A DNA stretch of 64,000 nucleotides from Halalkalibacter okhensis. Lineage in GTDB: Bacteria > Bacillota > Bacilli > Bacillales > Bacillaceae_D. The position numbers and the translations under genes were made by a program. This document shows positions 41,953-50,275 of this stretch, piece after piece; the first letter of the stretch is position 1, and each line of letters begins with the position of its first letter. The stretch spans positions 1-64,000 of the forward strand of contig NZ_JRJU01000023.1 of the NCBI RefSeq assembly GCF_000787375.1, given 5' to 3'. The notes beneath the pieces were generated by a model. It was given only the letters and a program-made list of their open reading frames with translations, searched no databases and was not told the DNA's origin.

Positions 41953-42201
41953 ATGATGACAAAAACCTATAAAGCCGTGACGTATGATGTTTGTGAACAC
42001 AATGACCTATATGAAGATATGAACGAATATTTTATAGATTCTCCTGAAAAAATCGATGAAAAAATAAGAGAGTTAGCCAAACAAGATGTGGCTCCATTAG
42101 TAAAACTGTATGAATTGGATACAAGGAACGAATTCCAATTAATCGACGAATATAAATTCAAAGACTATGATTGTGGTTGTCTAAGTAAAGCGAGGCCTTA
42201 A
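41953..42201 (+). CDS. Hypothetical protein (81-82 aa)
   Basis: A small acidic protein starting at one of two adjacent ATG codons behind AGGAGG; the second, at 41956, has better spacing. It reads MTKTYKAVTYDVCEHNDLYEDMNEYF, then a charged helix and a Cys-Gly-Cys end (DYDCGCLSK). No signal or membrane segment. I do not recognise the family. It appears to be transcribed with the 15-codon frame directly upstream. Confidence 0.6.
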   Translation: MMTKTYKAVTYDVCEHNDLYEDMNEYFIDSPEKIDEKIRELAKQDVAPLVKLYELDTRNEFQLIDEYKFKDYDCGCLSKARP

Positions 42202-42394
42202 GTATGATAGTTATTGATCAAGCGAAACGTGAACATTGGTATACTTCCTTAAGGTATAAACGCCAACTAGGATAAGTGCAAGCTGAGAAAGAAAGGTCTC
42301 TTGCTCTTTTTCTTTGATTTGACATTCCTCATAATCATAAGCTGTTTTTGTAAATATTATTGCTGTGAAGAAGCGTTTTTTCTCGTAGTGAAAT

Positions 42395-42506
42395 GGAGCG
42401 GAAGTCACTCGACTCCTGCGGGATGAAGAGGTAGGGGCGAGACCCCACAGGCGCAGCCGAGGAGGCTCGGCACCTCCTTGCGGGTGCGAGTGACTGAAGC
42501 GCAATG
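42395..42506. repeat. Dispersed Bacillaceae GC-rich repeat
   Basis: A ~110-bp GC-rich element with AGTCACTCG at 42403-42411 and its complement CGAGTGACT at 42487-42495. Inside are GACTCCTGCGGG, GGCGAGACCCC and GAGGAGGCTCGGC. I recognise this wording as a structured repeat found in many copies in Bacillus-related genomes. Frames across it are not genes. It lies between the 82-aa gene and the AraC-type regulator. Confidence 0.75.
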
Positions 42507-42653
42507 GAACGAACATTGGAGAACGCGTCTCCCCCCATAAAATAACAATGTATAAGAAAACACCCTAACAAAAAAGACCCTACACATGTAAGCACGAAAT
42601 GTCGGGTTGAACTCGTTTGCTCCTGCTATTGTATAGATCAAGGAGGTCATGAC

Positions 42654-43529
42654 ATGGATTTGCTAAAGAACATGAATCAAGCTATTCAATATATTGAAGA
42701 AAATATTACGAGCGAGCTTAACTATCAAGAAATAGCAAAAGTAGCATTCTGTTCAGAATTTCATTTCAAACGGATGTTTTCAATGATCGCTGGCATCTCA
42801 CTATCCGAATACATCCGCAGAAGGCGCCTTACTCTTGCAGCATTCGATCTAAAAGATGGCCATGCAAAGGTCATCGATATCGCGATGACCTATGGATATG
42901 CTTCACCCGATTCCTTTTCACGAGCGTTTCAAAACTTGCATGGCATCACGCCATCAGAAGCTCGAAATAGCGGACAATCACTTAAAGCCTTTCCACGAAT
43001 GACCTTCCAACTAACCATAAAAGGAGGAAGTGAAATGAATTACCGAATCGTAGAAAAAGAAGCTTTTCGTATCATCGGCATCAAAAAGCGAGTTCCAATT
43101 GTTTTTAATGGAGTGAATCCAGACATAGCTGAAATGTGGGAAAGTCTCGATCATGCCACTATCACTCAACTTAAAAGCCTGTCCAATGTAGAGCCTAAAG
43201 GACTTCTTAGTGCTTCGACCAATTTCTCAGAAGGACGAATGGAAGAAAAAGGCGATCTCGATCATTATATTGGCGTTGCAACGATGAAGGATTGTCCAGC
43301 TACATTCACACAACTTGACGTTCCCGCTTCAACATGGGCTGTCTTTGAAGCCGTTGGTCCATTCCCCGATACTCTTCAGGAAGTGTGGGGACGCATTTAT
43401 TCTGAGTGGTTTCCATCCTCTCATTACGAGCAAAAAGAAGGTCCAGAAATTCTGTGGAACGAGGAGAAAGACCTCTCCTCCCCAAACTTCAAAAGTGAAA
43501 TATGGATTCCCGTTTCAAAAAAATCATAG
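42654..43529 (+). CDS. AraC-family regulator with GyrI-like ligand domain
   Basis: A cytoplasmic regulator of 291 residues. The N-terminal double helix-turn-helix (~1-110) has [19 protein letters not shown] and [30 protein letters not shown]. The C-terminal GyrI-like domain (~128-291) reads [21 protein letters not shown] at its start and ends EIWIPVSKK, as in Rob/SoxS-GyrI fusions and B. subtilis YdeE-type proteins. GyrI-like domains bind drug-like or amphipathic molecules, so a role in stress or multidrug response is likely. AGGAGG stands seven bases before the ATG. The target genes are unknown. Confidence 0.9.
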   Translation: MDLLKNMNQAIQYIEENITSELNYQEIAKVAFCSEFHFKRMFSMIAGISLSEYIRRRRLTLAAFDLKDGHAKVIDIAMTYGYASPDSFSRAFQNLHGITPSEARNSGQSLKAFPRMTFQLTIKGGSEMNYRIVEKEAFRIIGIKKRVPIVFNGVNPDIAEMWESLDHATITQLKSLSNVEPKGLLSASTNFSEGRMEEKGDLDHYIGVATMKDCPATFTQLDVPASTWAVFEAVGPFPDTLQEVWGRIYSEWFPSSHYEQKEGPEILWNEEKDLSSPNFKSEIWIPVSKKS

Positions 43530-43535
43530 TTAAAG

Positions 43536-43577
43536 AGGCGCTCTCACAAGGTACATATTAGACCTTGCGGGAGCACC
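43536..43577 (+). terminator. Hairpin behind the AraC/GyrI gene
   Basis: GCTCTCACAAGGT pairs with ACCTTGCGGGAGC with a 9-base loop, 7 bp behind the stop. No T-run follows, so it may stabilise the mRNA end rather than terminate alone. Confidence 0.45.
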
Positions 43578-43663
43578 CCAAATAGCTTGAACTATTAAGA
43601 GGACCCCTCTTATCAAGCAACTAGTCATCGTCTCACCCAATCTCCTCCCTTCATATTTCACGA

Positions 43664-44470
43664 TCACTCAAACCAAACTCTCACCTGAACAAGATCTTGT
43701 ACCGATCCGTCCTTCGCGCTCCTTGTGTACACTTGTAATGTCCCTCCGCTCGCCGTTGGCTCCTGGTCAAATGGAATCGTATCTCGAAAACGACTATAAG
43801 AAGGCGCTCCATACTCTGCGGTTGTAAATGTTTCCTCTGTCACTTCAACTTGATTATCATCAACCACTCGGTACAGGACGTTCGCTTCAAAGGCGCGTGC
43901 ATAACCAGAAATAAGTTGGTTCTCACGAAGAATCGATCCTGGAAAAGGCTGCGTGACGACAATGTTTTGGGACATTGGAAGAGGAATGATTAATCTCATT
44001 CCTGCATACAGAACATCTGGCGAGAACGTGATTCGCTTGGAATTGGCATCGATGATGGATTGAATGGGAAGTCCTACTCTTTCAGAAATCGATGCGAGGC
44101 TATCACCAGGTTGGACTTCATCGATAACTGCTAGGATTTCAATTTGTTGATAAGGGAAGATGAAATCCGGATTTTGTACCGTCGGATTGATGCCTGCGAC
44201 TAACTCTGGAAAACTATAAAAACGCTGTGCAATCGTCCCCATTGTGTCACCTTGTTGAATGACATAAAGGGTGGCTGTTCCATTCGAAATAATCTTTGGG
44301 ATTACGAGCTCTTGATTAGGATAGATCACATACGGATCAACAAAAGGCGGGTACAAAGCATTGGCCAAAGCAATGGCATCGACTGTACTTTCATATTGCA
44401 TAGCTAAGCGATAGACGGTGTCTCCAGGTTGAACCGTATGAATAATATGCGTTTGGAACATGATCGTCAT
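43664..44470 (-). CDS. LysM protein with Gmad2 (spore germination Ig-like) domain
   Basis: A 268-residue protein without a classical signal peptide. Three LysM repeats come first (HTVQPGDTVYRLA, YVIQQGDTMGTIA, DEVQPGDSLASIS), followed by a Gmad2 domain (~170-268) starting IVVTQPFPGSIL and ending with a VRVWFE strand. Gmad2 domains occur in sporulation and germination proteins. LysM without an export signal is known from proteins placed in the spore coat or cortex from the mother cell, so a spore-coat role is likely. AGAGGTG precedes the ATG. Confidence 0.85.
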   Translation of the reverse strand: MTIMFQTHIIHTVQPGDTVYRLAMQYESTVDAIALANALYPPFVDPYVIYPNQELVIPKIISNGTATLYVIQQGDTMGTIAQRFYSFPELVAGINPTVQNPDFIFPYQQIEILAVIDEVQPGDSLASISERVGLPIQSIIDANSKRITFSPDVLYAGMRLIIPLPMSQNIVVTQPFPGSILRENQLISGYARAFEANVLYRVVDDNQVEVTEETFTTAEYGAPSYSRFRDTIPFDQEPTASGGTLQVYTRSAKDGSVQDLVQVRVWFE

Positions 44471-44647
44471 TCGTCACCTCTCCTTTTGGTTCGCCCCCAT
44501 ATATGTATGATAGGAAACGATGAATATTCCTTTATAAGGGATGAGCTATGTTTTAGTGATAAACAAACGATCATTCTAATGTCAATCATCCTCAAGTTTC
44601 CTCTATACGTTCATGCCATTAGACAGTATGATAAAAGCATCGACATA

Positions 44648-44664
44648 GTCTATTAATAATAGAC
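44648..44664. promoter_or_regulatory. Inverted repeat upstream of the PAS-GGDEF-EAL gene
   Basis: GTCTATT-AAT-AATAGAC is a perfect palindrome 52 bp upstream of the start codon. The word TAGACAGTAT occurs next to it and again at ~44620. Possible operator. Confidence 0.35.
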
Positions 44665-44715
44665 AGTATTTGATCTATCTCCAACTCCTAAAGGTACTAC
44701 AAGAAAGGAGCGTTT

Positions 44716-46809
44716 ATGAGCAACCTACATTGGGCACAATCAGAACTTATGAATTATTTAGATACGAAAGATTATCCATATAAAGAGTTACTTGAAAATT
44801 TCACCGAAGCCATTTATGTCATTAGCTTACAAGGTCATTTCCTTGATTTTAATCGGGGGTTTACCAAAGTATTAGGTCCACGTGAAAAGCTTTTGAATAC
44901 ACCTTTTCTTGACATCGTTCACCCTGATGATAAAGAAATAGCCAGAAGAGGTTTTATTGAAACGATCGAAGGTATCACGCTGAAAGAGGTAAGGTTAAGG
45001 ATTTTTGCTAGTTGTGGAGAAATCAGAACCATTGTAACAAGCAATGTGCCCATTATCGGAAAAGAAGGCCAAACGCTTGGAATATTGGGGATTGCTGTAG
45101 ACATTACGGTTGAAATTCAACTCCAATCTCAAATTGAAAAACAAAACAATAAATTTAAGTCCTTGCTTAAAAACTCAAATAGTGTCAGTTGCATTCTTTC
45201 TGATCAAGGCGAAGTCACTTACCGGAGCCCATCACTTGAAAAAGTGTTAGGATACAAGCCAAGCGAAGGATCCCAAACGTTTCTTTCATTCATCCACCCA
45301 GATGATATGGAACACGTTCAAAATTGTTTTGACCAGATCCTTGTTGAGCCAGATCAACCGCAAATTTTCGATGTCAGACTTCGTCATAAAAATGGAAATT
45401 GGCGAATGGTACACGTTGAAAGCCATAATTTATTAGATGATCCTGACATTAACGGGATTATTGTCAATTACCATGACGTGACAGACGTGAGAGAAGCTCA
45501 ACATGAAGTCCACTACATGGCTTATCATGATTATTTAACCGGATTGCCAAACCGCCGCTACTTTGAAGAACAGCTTGAAAATGAATTGCAAAAAGCAAAA
45601 GCCTATCATCAAAAAGTAGCTGTCTTTTTCATTGATATTGATCGTTTTAAATTTATTAATGATACGCTTGGACATGACATGGGTGATCAAGTTTTAATCA
45701 AAGTCGCTGACATGCTAAAAAGCTTTGTTTCCGATAAAGGGACAGTCGCGAGAATGGCTGGCGATGAATTTATGATGTACGTTTCTACTGTTAGAGACAG
45801 CGATGACGCAGAAAACATTGCTACTAGCATTTTAAAGAAGATGCAAGAGCCTATTATCATCAATGACTACGAGCTTTTTGTTACGGGTAGCATCGGCATC
45901 TCGCTCTACCCAGACTCCGGAGAAGAACTCTCTGTTTTAATGAAAAACTCCGACTTAGCTATGTACGTAGCAAAAGAGCGAAAAGAAAATAGTTACACGT
46001 TATTTAACCCAGTAATGGAAAAAGCAACGTTCAAAAACTTTTCATTACAAAATGAACTAAGAAAAGCGAATTACCAGAAAGAATTTGAACTATACTATCA
46101 GCCAAAAGTCAGCTCAAAAACACGCCAAATCGTAGGAACAGAAGCACTAATCCGCTGGAACCACCCAACATTGGGCACCCTAGCACCAGGTGAATTTATC
46201 CCTTTAGCGGAAGAGAGTGGATTAATCGTTTCGCTTGGAGAATGGGTATTCCGTCAAGTTTGCAAGCAGATTAGAACGTGGAAAAGCAAGGGCTTCCCAC
46301 CAATCGTAGTATCTCTTAACTTCTCAGCCCTACAAATGTTACAAAAAGGCTTAGTTGAAACGGTTGCGTCTATTTTAACCGAACATCAAGTAGACGGAAA
46401 ATGGATCGAAATTGAGATTACAGAGAGCCTCATCCTTGAGAATGATGGCGAAATGGTGAATAAGCTAGAAGCCTTAAAAGAGTTAGGCATCCATATTGCT
46501 ATTGATGACTTTGGGACAGGCTTTTCATCTTTAAGCTACCTAAAAAAATACAAATTTAATACCATCAAACTCGATAAATCATTTATTAACGACATTCATA
46601 CGTCTCAAGATAACAAAGCCATCATCGAGTTCATTATCAACCTTTCCAACCAACTTCAAATGAAAGTCGTAGCTGAAGGGGTTGAGCATGAAGAGCAACT
46701 GGCCATTTTACAAAAGCTGAACTGCGACGAACTCCAAGGCTACTTGTTTAGCCGGCCCCAACCGTTACCGCAATTTGAGAAGTTATGGTTACGTGATTTG
46801 CCTTTGTGA
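44716..46809 (+). CDS. PAS-PAS-GGDEF-EAL c-di-GMP protein
   Basis: A cytoplasmic 697-residue protein with two PAS domains (~20-135 and ~150-265; the second ends with VNYHDVTDVREAQHEV), a GGDEF domain (~275-430) with active-site AGDEF in RMAGDEFMMYV, an accepted active variant, and an EAL domain (~440-697) with intact TEALIRWNHP and DDFGTGFSSLSYLKKY. It can plausibly both make and hydrolyse c-di-GMP depending on PAS signals. No membrane helix and no RxxD inhibitory site. AAAGGAG stands six bases before the ATG. Single gene with a strong terminator. Confidence 0.92.
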   Translation: MSNLHWAQSELMNYLDTKDYPYKELLENFTEAIYVISLQGHFLDFNRGFTKVLGPREKLLNTPFLDIVHPDDKEIARRGFIETIEGITLKEVRLRIFASCGEIRTIVTSNVPIIGKEGQTLGILGIAVDITVEIQLQSQIEKQNNKFKSLLKNSNSVSCILSDQGEVTYRSPSLEKVLGYKPSEGSQTFLSFIHPDDMEHVQNCFDQILVEPDQPQIFDVRLRHKNGNWRMVHVESHNLLDDPDINGIIVNYHDVTDVREAQHEVHYMAYHDYLTGLPNRRYFEEQLENELQKAKAYHQKVAVFFIDIDRFKFINDTLGHDMGDQVLIKVADMLKSFVSDKGTVARMAGDEFMMYVSTVRDSDDAENIATSILKKMQEPIIINDYELFVTGSIGISLYPDSGEELSVLMKNSDLAMYVAKERKENSYTLFNPVMEKATFKNFSLQNELRKANYQKEFELYYQPKVSSKTRQIVGTEALIRWNHPTLGTLAPGEFIPLAEESGLIVSLGEWVFRQVCKQIRTWKSKGFPPIVVSLNFSALQMLQKGLVETVASILTEHQVDGKWIEIEITESLILENDGEMVNKLEALKELGIHIAIDDFGTGFSSLSYLKKYKFNTIKLDKSFINDIHTSQDNKAIIEFIINLSNQLQMKVVAEGVEHEEQLAILQKLNCDELQGYLFSRPQPLPQFEKLWLRDLPL

Positions 46810-46822
46810 GTAGTAGAGATCG

Positions 46823-46858
46823 CGCCTCATTCTGAACGATGAGGCGCGTTTTTTTTAT
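46823..46858 (+). terminator. Terminator of the PAS-GGDEF-EAL gene
   Basis: CGCGCCTCAT pairs with ATGAGGCGCG, followed by TTTTTTTT. Confidence 0.9.
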
Positions 46859-46882
46859 GTAGGAGGAGGACTCGCACAAAGC

Positions 46883-46913
46883 CAGCCCCAATGCACCATG
46901 CATGGGGCTGCCT
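46883..46913 (-). terminator. Terminator of the PAS-GGDEF gene
   Basis: CAGCCCCATGCAT pairs with ATGCATTGGGGCTG on the minus strand, 12 bp behind the stop; GCTTTGTG follows. Confidence 0.65.
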
Positions 46914-46924
46914 CAAACTTTATA

Positions 46925-47989
46925 TTAGCTAACTTCTTCATCTCCCATGCCTCCGCTAACAAACGTAAACCGGTTTTTCCCACCTTGTTTCGCCTTATAC
47001 ATCCCCTGATCGGCTTGTTCAATTAATTGTTTACTAGACTCTCCGTTCTCAGGATACATCGCTATTCCGATACTAGAGGTCACTTGTGCCTTCTTTCCAT
47101 CCATCGAATGCGAGTGGCTAAGTTGTTGAATGATTCTCTTAGCAATGTCAGCACAATCGTCTTTATCCACCTCTGGAAGAAGGATGAGGAATTCATCTCC
47201 GGCAAATCGCGAAACGGTATCTTGTTTACGTACGCACATCTCTAAATAGCGGCTCACCTGTTGAAGAAGATAATCGCCCGATTCATGTCCAAACGAATCA
47301 TTCACTTGTTTGAAGCCATCTAAATCAAGAAACATAACAGCAAACTTCTTATTTGTTTGTTTCGCATGTTTAATCGTTTGCTCGAGTTTATCCATAAATG
47401 CTCTGCGATTTGGCAACTTCGTTAATGAATCCTCGTATACGAGTTGCTTCATCTCTATTTCTTGGTTTTTTCGAATGGTAATATCTTTTATGACCATCTC
47501 AACTGCTCGCTCGCCTTTAAAATCAATGTGCGAAATGGATGTCTCTACGATAAACGTGGTCCCATCTAACCGTTTAGCTTGGTATTCCTCGTTTTTAAGT
47601 GATTCATTTTCAAATTGAATAAGATCGTATATTGATTTGTTCAGAAATTGTGTTGAATCCTCGGCACCAAATAAGTTACCAGCGGCTTTGTTTGTATAAA
47701 CAAGCGTTCCGTTCTTATGAATGACGATCGCTTCAGGAGATGAATCGAGTAGATGCTGCACATGTCGCTCATTTTCCAACGCTTGTTGAATGATTTTCTT
47801 TGCTAAGAAGAAAATCCAGAGTACCAATAAAATCTCAGCGATAGAAGCTGCAATATGAAGCATATATTCCCAAACAAGAAGCCCTCTTGCCGTAATATGA
47901 ATAAGGATATGGACAGCAAAAATTTCTATAAGTGATATCAAAATAAGCAAACAAACGATCAGCTTCATACGTGATGCGAATAATTTCAT
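46925..47989 (-). CDS. Membrane PAS-GGDEF diguanylate cyclase
   Basis: A 354-residue protein. Two membrane helices lie in residues ~10-70 (LIVCLLILISLIEIFAVHILI and the IAASIAEILLVLWIFFLA region), followed by a PAS domain (~85-200) with HKNGTLVYTNKAAGNLFG and a GGDEF domain (~205-350) with active-site AGDEF in RFAGDEFLILL. There is no EAL domain, so it should only make c-di-GMP. I chose the ATG at 47989 because AAAGGAG lies 10-11 bases upstream; the longer frame has no ribosome site. Convergent with the PAS-GGDEF-EAL gene. Confidence 0.9.
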   Translation of the reverse strand: MKLFASRMKLIVCLLILISLIEIFAVHILIHITARGLLVWEYMLHIAASIAEILLVLWIFFLAKKIIQQALENERHVQHLLDSSPEAIVIHKNGTLVYTNKAAGNLFGAEDSTQFLNKSIYDLIQFENESLKNEEYQAKRLDGTTFIVETSISHIDFKGERAVEMVIKDITIRKNQEIEMKQLVYEDSLTKLPNRRAFMDKLEQTIKHAKQTNKKFAVMFLDLDGFKQVNDSFGHESGDYLLQQVSRYLEMCVRKQDTVSRFAGDEFLILLPEVDKDDCADIAKRIIQQLSHSHSMDGKKAQVTSSIGIAMYPENGESSKQLIEQADQGMYKAKQGGKNRFTFVSGGMGDEEVS

Positions 47990-48185
47990 GATGTATACTC
48001 TCCTTTTTTCAAAAACGGCATATGGTAATTGGATAACAGTTAACTTGTGGTTCGTCAACTAGTAGTGAGGAAAGGTGGCGAGGAAATGGATAGGTAGTTC
48101 CTTTAATCTTATGGCTCTCCTCATCATATATCAAGTCTTTTATCCTAAAACTTATGGTACATCAGCTAGGCATTGTCATTCCCTC

Positions 48186-48218
48186 CACAAAAAAATCCAC
48201 CCATGACGAGTGGATCTC
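48186..48218 (-). terminator. Terminator of the His-rich small protein gene
   Basis: GATCCACTC pairs with GGGTGGATT on the minus strand, followed by TTTTTGTGG, just behind the stop. Confidence 0.75.
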
Positions 48219-48225
48219 CTATTCA

Positions 48226-48471
48226 TTAATATAGTGGCTGCTGGTGATGATGATTGTGGTGGTTCTGATGACACGGCGGGAACCCGTTAATATCTTGAAT
48301 CATTTGATAATCATAATGTTTTAGTGCGAATTGAGAATGGTACATATATTCCATCAAATATAATTGCCCCCCATTCGCATCACACAATATACCCGAGGCT
48401 CCTTGACCGTTTGTAAAAGAAACACCAATAGGCTGCCCCATCAGATGACTGATTTTCCTCTGCCAATCCAT
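48226..48471 (-). CDS. Small His-rich protein, possibly spore coat (81 aa)
   Basis: An 81-residue protein. Residues 1-55 look like one small beta domain (ISHLMGQPIGVSFTNGQGASGILCDANGGQLYLMEYMY). The tail holds His-Gln-Asn-rich HQNHHNHHHQQPLY. Such tails are common in spore-coat or metal-binding proteins of Bacillus. GGGGGAG stands six bases before the ATG. Family not recognised; the coat assignment is inference. Confidence 0.65.
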   Translation of the reverse strand: MDWQRKISHLMGQPIGVSFTNGQGASGILCDANGGQLYLMEYMYHSQFALKHYDYQMIQDINGFPPCHQNHHNHHHQQPLY

Positions 48472-48545
48472 GCAAACTCCCCCTTTTCATACTTTATGCA
48501 AAAGAGCAAGTTAGGTGTTTGTTTCATACACGAGGGGGCAAGCAC

Positions 48546-49358
48546 CTACCATCTCCCCATCAAATACCCGACAACAAACTCTCCCCAGACTTCATGCCCC
48601 GCCTCACTTGGCCTTCTGTCATTCAAGTACTTCTGTAACTCCTTTTTATTATCTGGAGACGGCCAGATTTTCCAATGATTTGCATACTCGTATTCTTCCT
48701 TTTTCGCAAAGTTTACTAGGTCTACCTCTGTTTTCTTTACATAGTAGCCTGCATCAAGAAGTGGGTTCGCTGGCGTCATAATGATGCTTGTATCAGGAAG
48801 TTCCTCCTTAATTGTTGCAAGGACTTTCTTCATATTGCTTAGCGAATCCTCAATTCCAATCACTCCCGCATCATTTAGAAGTAACGGTTCAACCACTAAA
48901 ATATCCGGGGCACTTTCGATAACATCGTCTACATAATCGGAATACAGCACATCGATGGAGCGCTCCTCCCCTACTTCAATCACCGTCGCTGTGATGCTCT
49001 CCTCTCCAAGTTCCGACTCTAGCTCTGACGTTACAAGACTCGTCCAACTTTTACTAGAGTCTGCCTCATATACTAATGACTTTGATCCAAAATAGCTTAC
49101 ACGAATAGGCTCTTCCCCGCCTTTCTGCCCTAGCCAATAACCTACCACCCCTCCAACATCAATAAGGCTTTCTTTCGGCATTGAAAAAGATTGCTCTTCC
49201 TCACCATCCAACTCATCTGGTTCCACCTCTGATACTTCAACGTTCACATCCTTGGCAGCTACTGCAATCGTCTCAAGCTTGTCTTTATAATGATGGTGAC
49301 CAAAGATCACACCCAAGATACTTAAACAAACCAATCCAATGAACCATACGTTTTTCAA
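48546..49358 (-). CDS. SGNH/GDSL-type hydrolase-like exported protein
   Basis: A 270-residue protein with an N-terminal membrane anchor or signal (residues ~3-22), a Glu-rich linker (~40-65), and an SGNH-type fold (~85-270). Block I is VSYFGSKSLVYEADSSKSW, block III is near MTPANPLLDAGYY, and block V is the His in RRPSEAGHEVW. The usual GDS nucleophile is replaced by GSK, as in one branch of Bacillus SGNH proteins, so the Ser remains. A role in trimming or acylating wall or capsule sugars is likely; the substrate is unknown. No partner gene adjoins. Confidence 0.78.
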   Translation of the reverse strand: MKNVWFIGLVCLSILGVIFGHHHYKDKLETIAVAAKDVNVEVSEVEPDELDGEEEQSFSMPKESLIDVGGVVGYWLGQKGGEEPIRVSYFGSKSLVYEADSSKSWTSLVTSELESELGEESITATVIEVGEERSIDVLYSDYVDDVIESAPDILVVEPLLLNDAGVIGIEDSLSNMKKVLATIKEELPDTSIIMTPANPLLDAGYYVKKTEVDLVNFAKKEEYEYANHWKIWPSPDNKKELQKYLNDRRPSEAGHEVWGEFVVGYLMGRW

Positions 49359-49614
49359 CTTAACACCCCTTCTACATGTCCTCTATCCTGAAAATAAATT
49401 CCATATATTAGGACGTTATACCTTTGCTGGAATTTGTCTTTTCATCGTTACATTCCGACAGCAATAGCTGAATTTTGTCTTGTAGATGGGGTTTGGAGCC
49501 GCTCGCGTCGAAAACGTGTTTTCATTCTGGTCCTTTGACGAACGAAGCGATTCATAATTTGTCCTATTCGCGAATAAAATTCTTAAACAACCCTTGAAAA
49601 AGCAGGTGACTCCT

Positions 49615-50067
49615 ATGCGTAGACAAACATCCCCTCTAATCCTGATCGTACCGTTTGCCTTAATCATCGTTCTTTTATTATTTGTCGTTCTTATCCCATC
49701 CCAATCGAAACAAGCTAGTAAACTAGTGACCGAATTCTATAACGCTGAACAACAAGCGGATTTCGCTTCTTCATGGGAATTGCTTCATCCAAAAATGAAA
49801 GAGAGATTTTCAAAGTCTTCCTATATGCAAGACCGGGTTCATACCTTTATGAATCACTTTGGAGCCGATACCTACACGTACTCAACATCAAAGCCAAGTA
49901 AAATAAAACATTGGACAATGACTGAGGAATCAGAACCGATTGAAGTATATGAAGTAATTGTCACAAAAAATTACAATGGAAAATATGGACGCTTCCAATT
50001 TGTCCAATATACCTATGTTTCTTTAGATAAAGAGGAGCCCGGGATACTCTGGGATTATAAAGAGTAA
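49615..50067 (+). CDS. Membrane-anchored hypothetical protein (150 aa)
   Basis: A 150-residue protein. Residues ~6-28 form one membrane helix (LILIVPFALIIVLLLFVVLI), followed by an extracellular NTF2-like or cystatin-like domain with ASKLVTEFYNAEQQADFASSWELLHPKMKERF, the usual opening of such domains. The ATG at 49615 has GGTGA five bases upstream; an earlier TTG is possible. Family members of this type are often small lipoproteins or membrane-bound proteins of unknown role. Array H lies directly behind it. Confidence 0.65.
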   Translation: MRRQTSPLILIVPFALIIVLLLFVVLIPSQSKQASKLVTEFYNAEQQADFASSWELLHPKMKERFSKSSYMQDRVHTFMNHFGADTYTYSTSKPSKIKHWTMTEESEPIEVYEVIVTKNYNGKYGRFQFVQYTYVSLDKEEPGILWDYKE

Positions 50068-50099
50068 AATCTCATCATTTGGACCATGAATTTCTAAGC

Positions 50100-50195
50100 T
50101 TGCTGTCCAATTTCCAGGATATTCAATCCAAACTTGGGCTTTTGCTGTCGGAACCTGGCTATTTGCTGTCCAAACATCGCATTTTGCTGTCCAAC
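50100..50195 (+). repeat. 21-bp phased repeat array H (5 boxes)
   Basis: Boxes start at 50103 (CTGTCC), 50124 (CAATCC), 50145 (CTGTCG), 50166 (CTGTCC) and 50187 (CTGTCC). It lies between two convergent genes, in the same orientation as all the others. Confidence 0.92.
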
Positions 50196-50221
50196 TTTAA
50201 AAAAAGCCCCACCACTCCTCC

Positions 50222-50274
50222 ACACAACAGCAGCAAAAAAGAGTATCGCGATTCTCTCGCAATACTCTTTTTCC
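50222..50274 (-). terminator. Terminator of the ABC exporter gene
   Basis: On the minus strand AAAAGAGTATTGCGAG pairs with TCGCGATACTCTTTT, then TTGCTG. It ends just behind the exporter's stop codon. Confidence 0.75.
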
Positions 50275-50275
50275 A

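Noticed and set aside
42211-42650. Overlapping minus-strand frames near the Bacillaceae repeat
   Set aside because: They run through the GC-rich structured repeat in several frames with no ribosome site; the repeat explains them.
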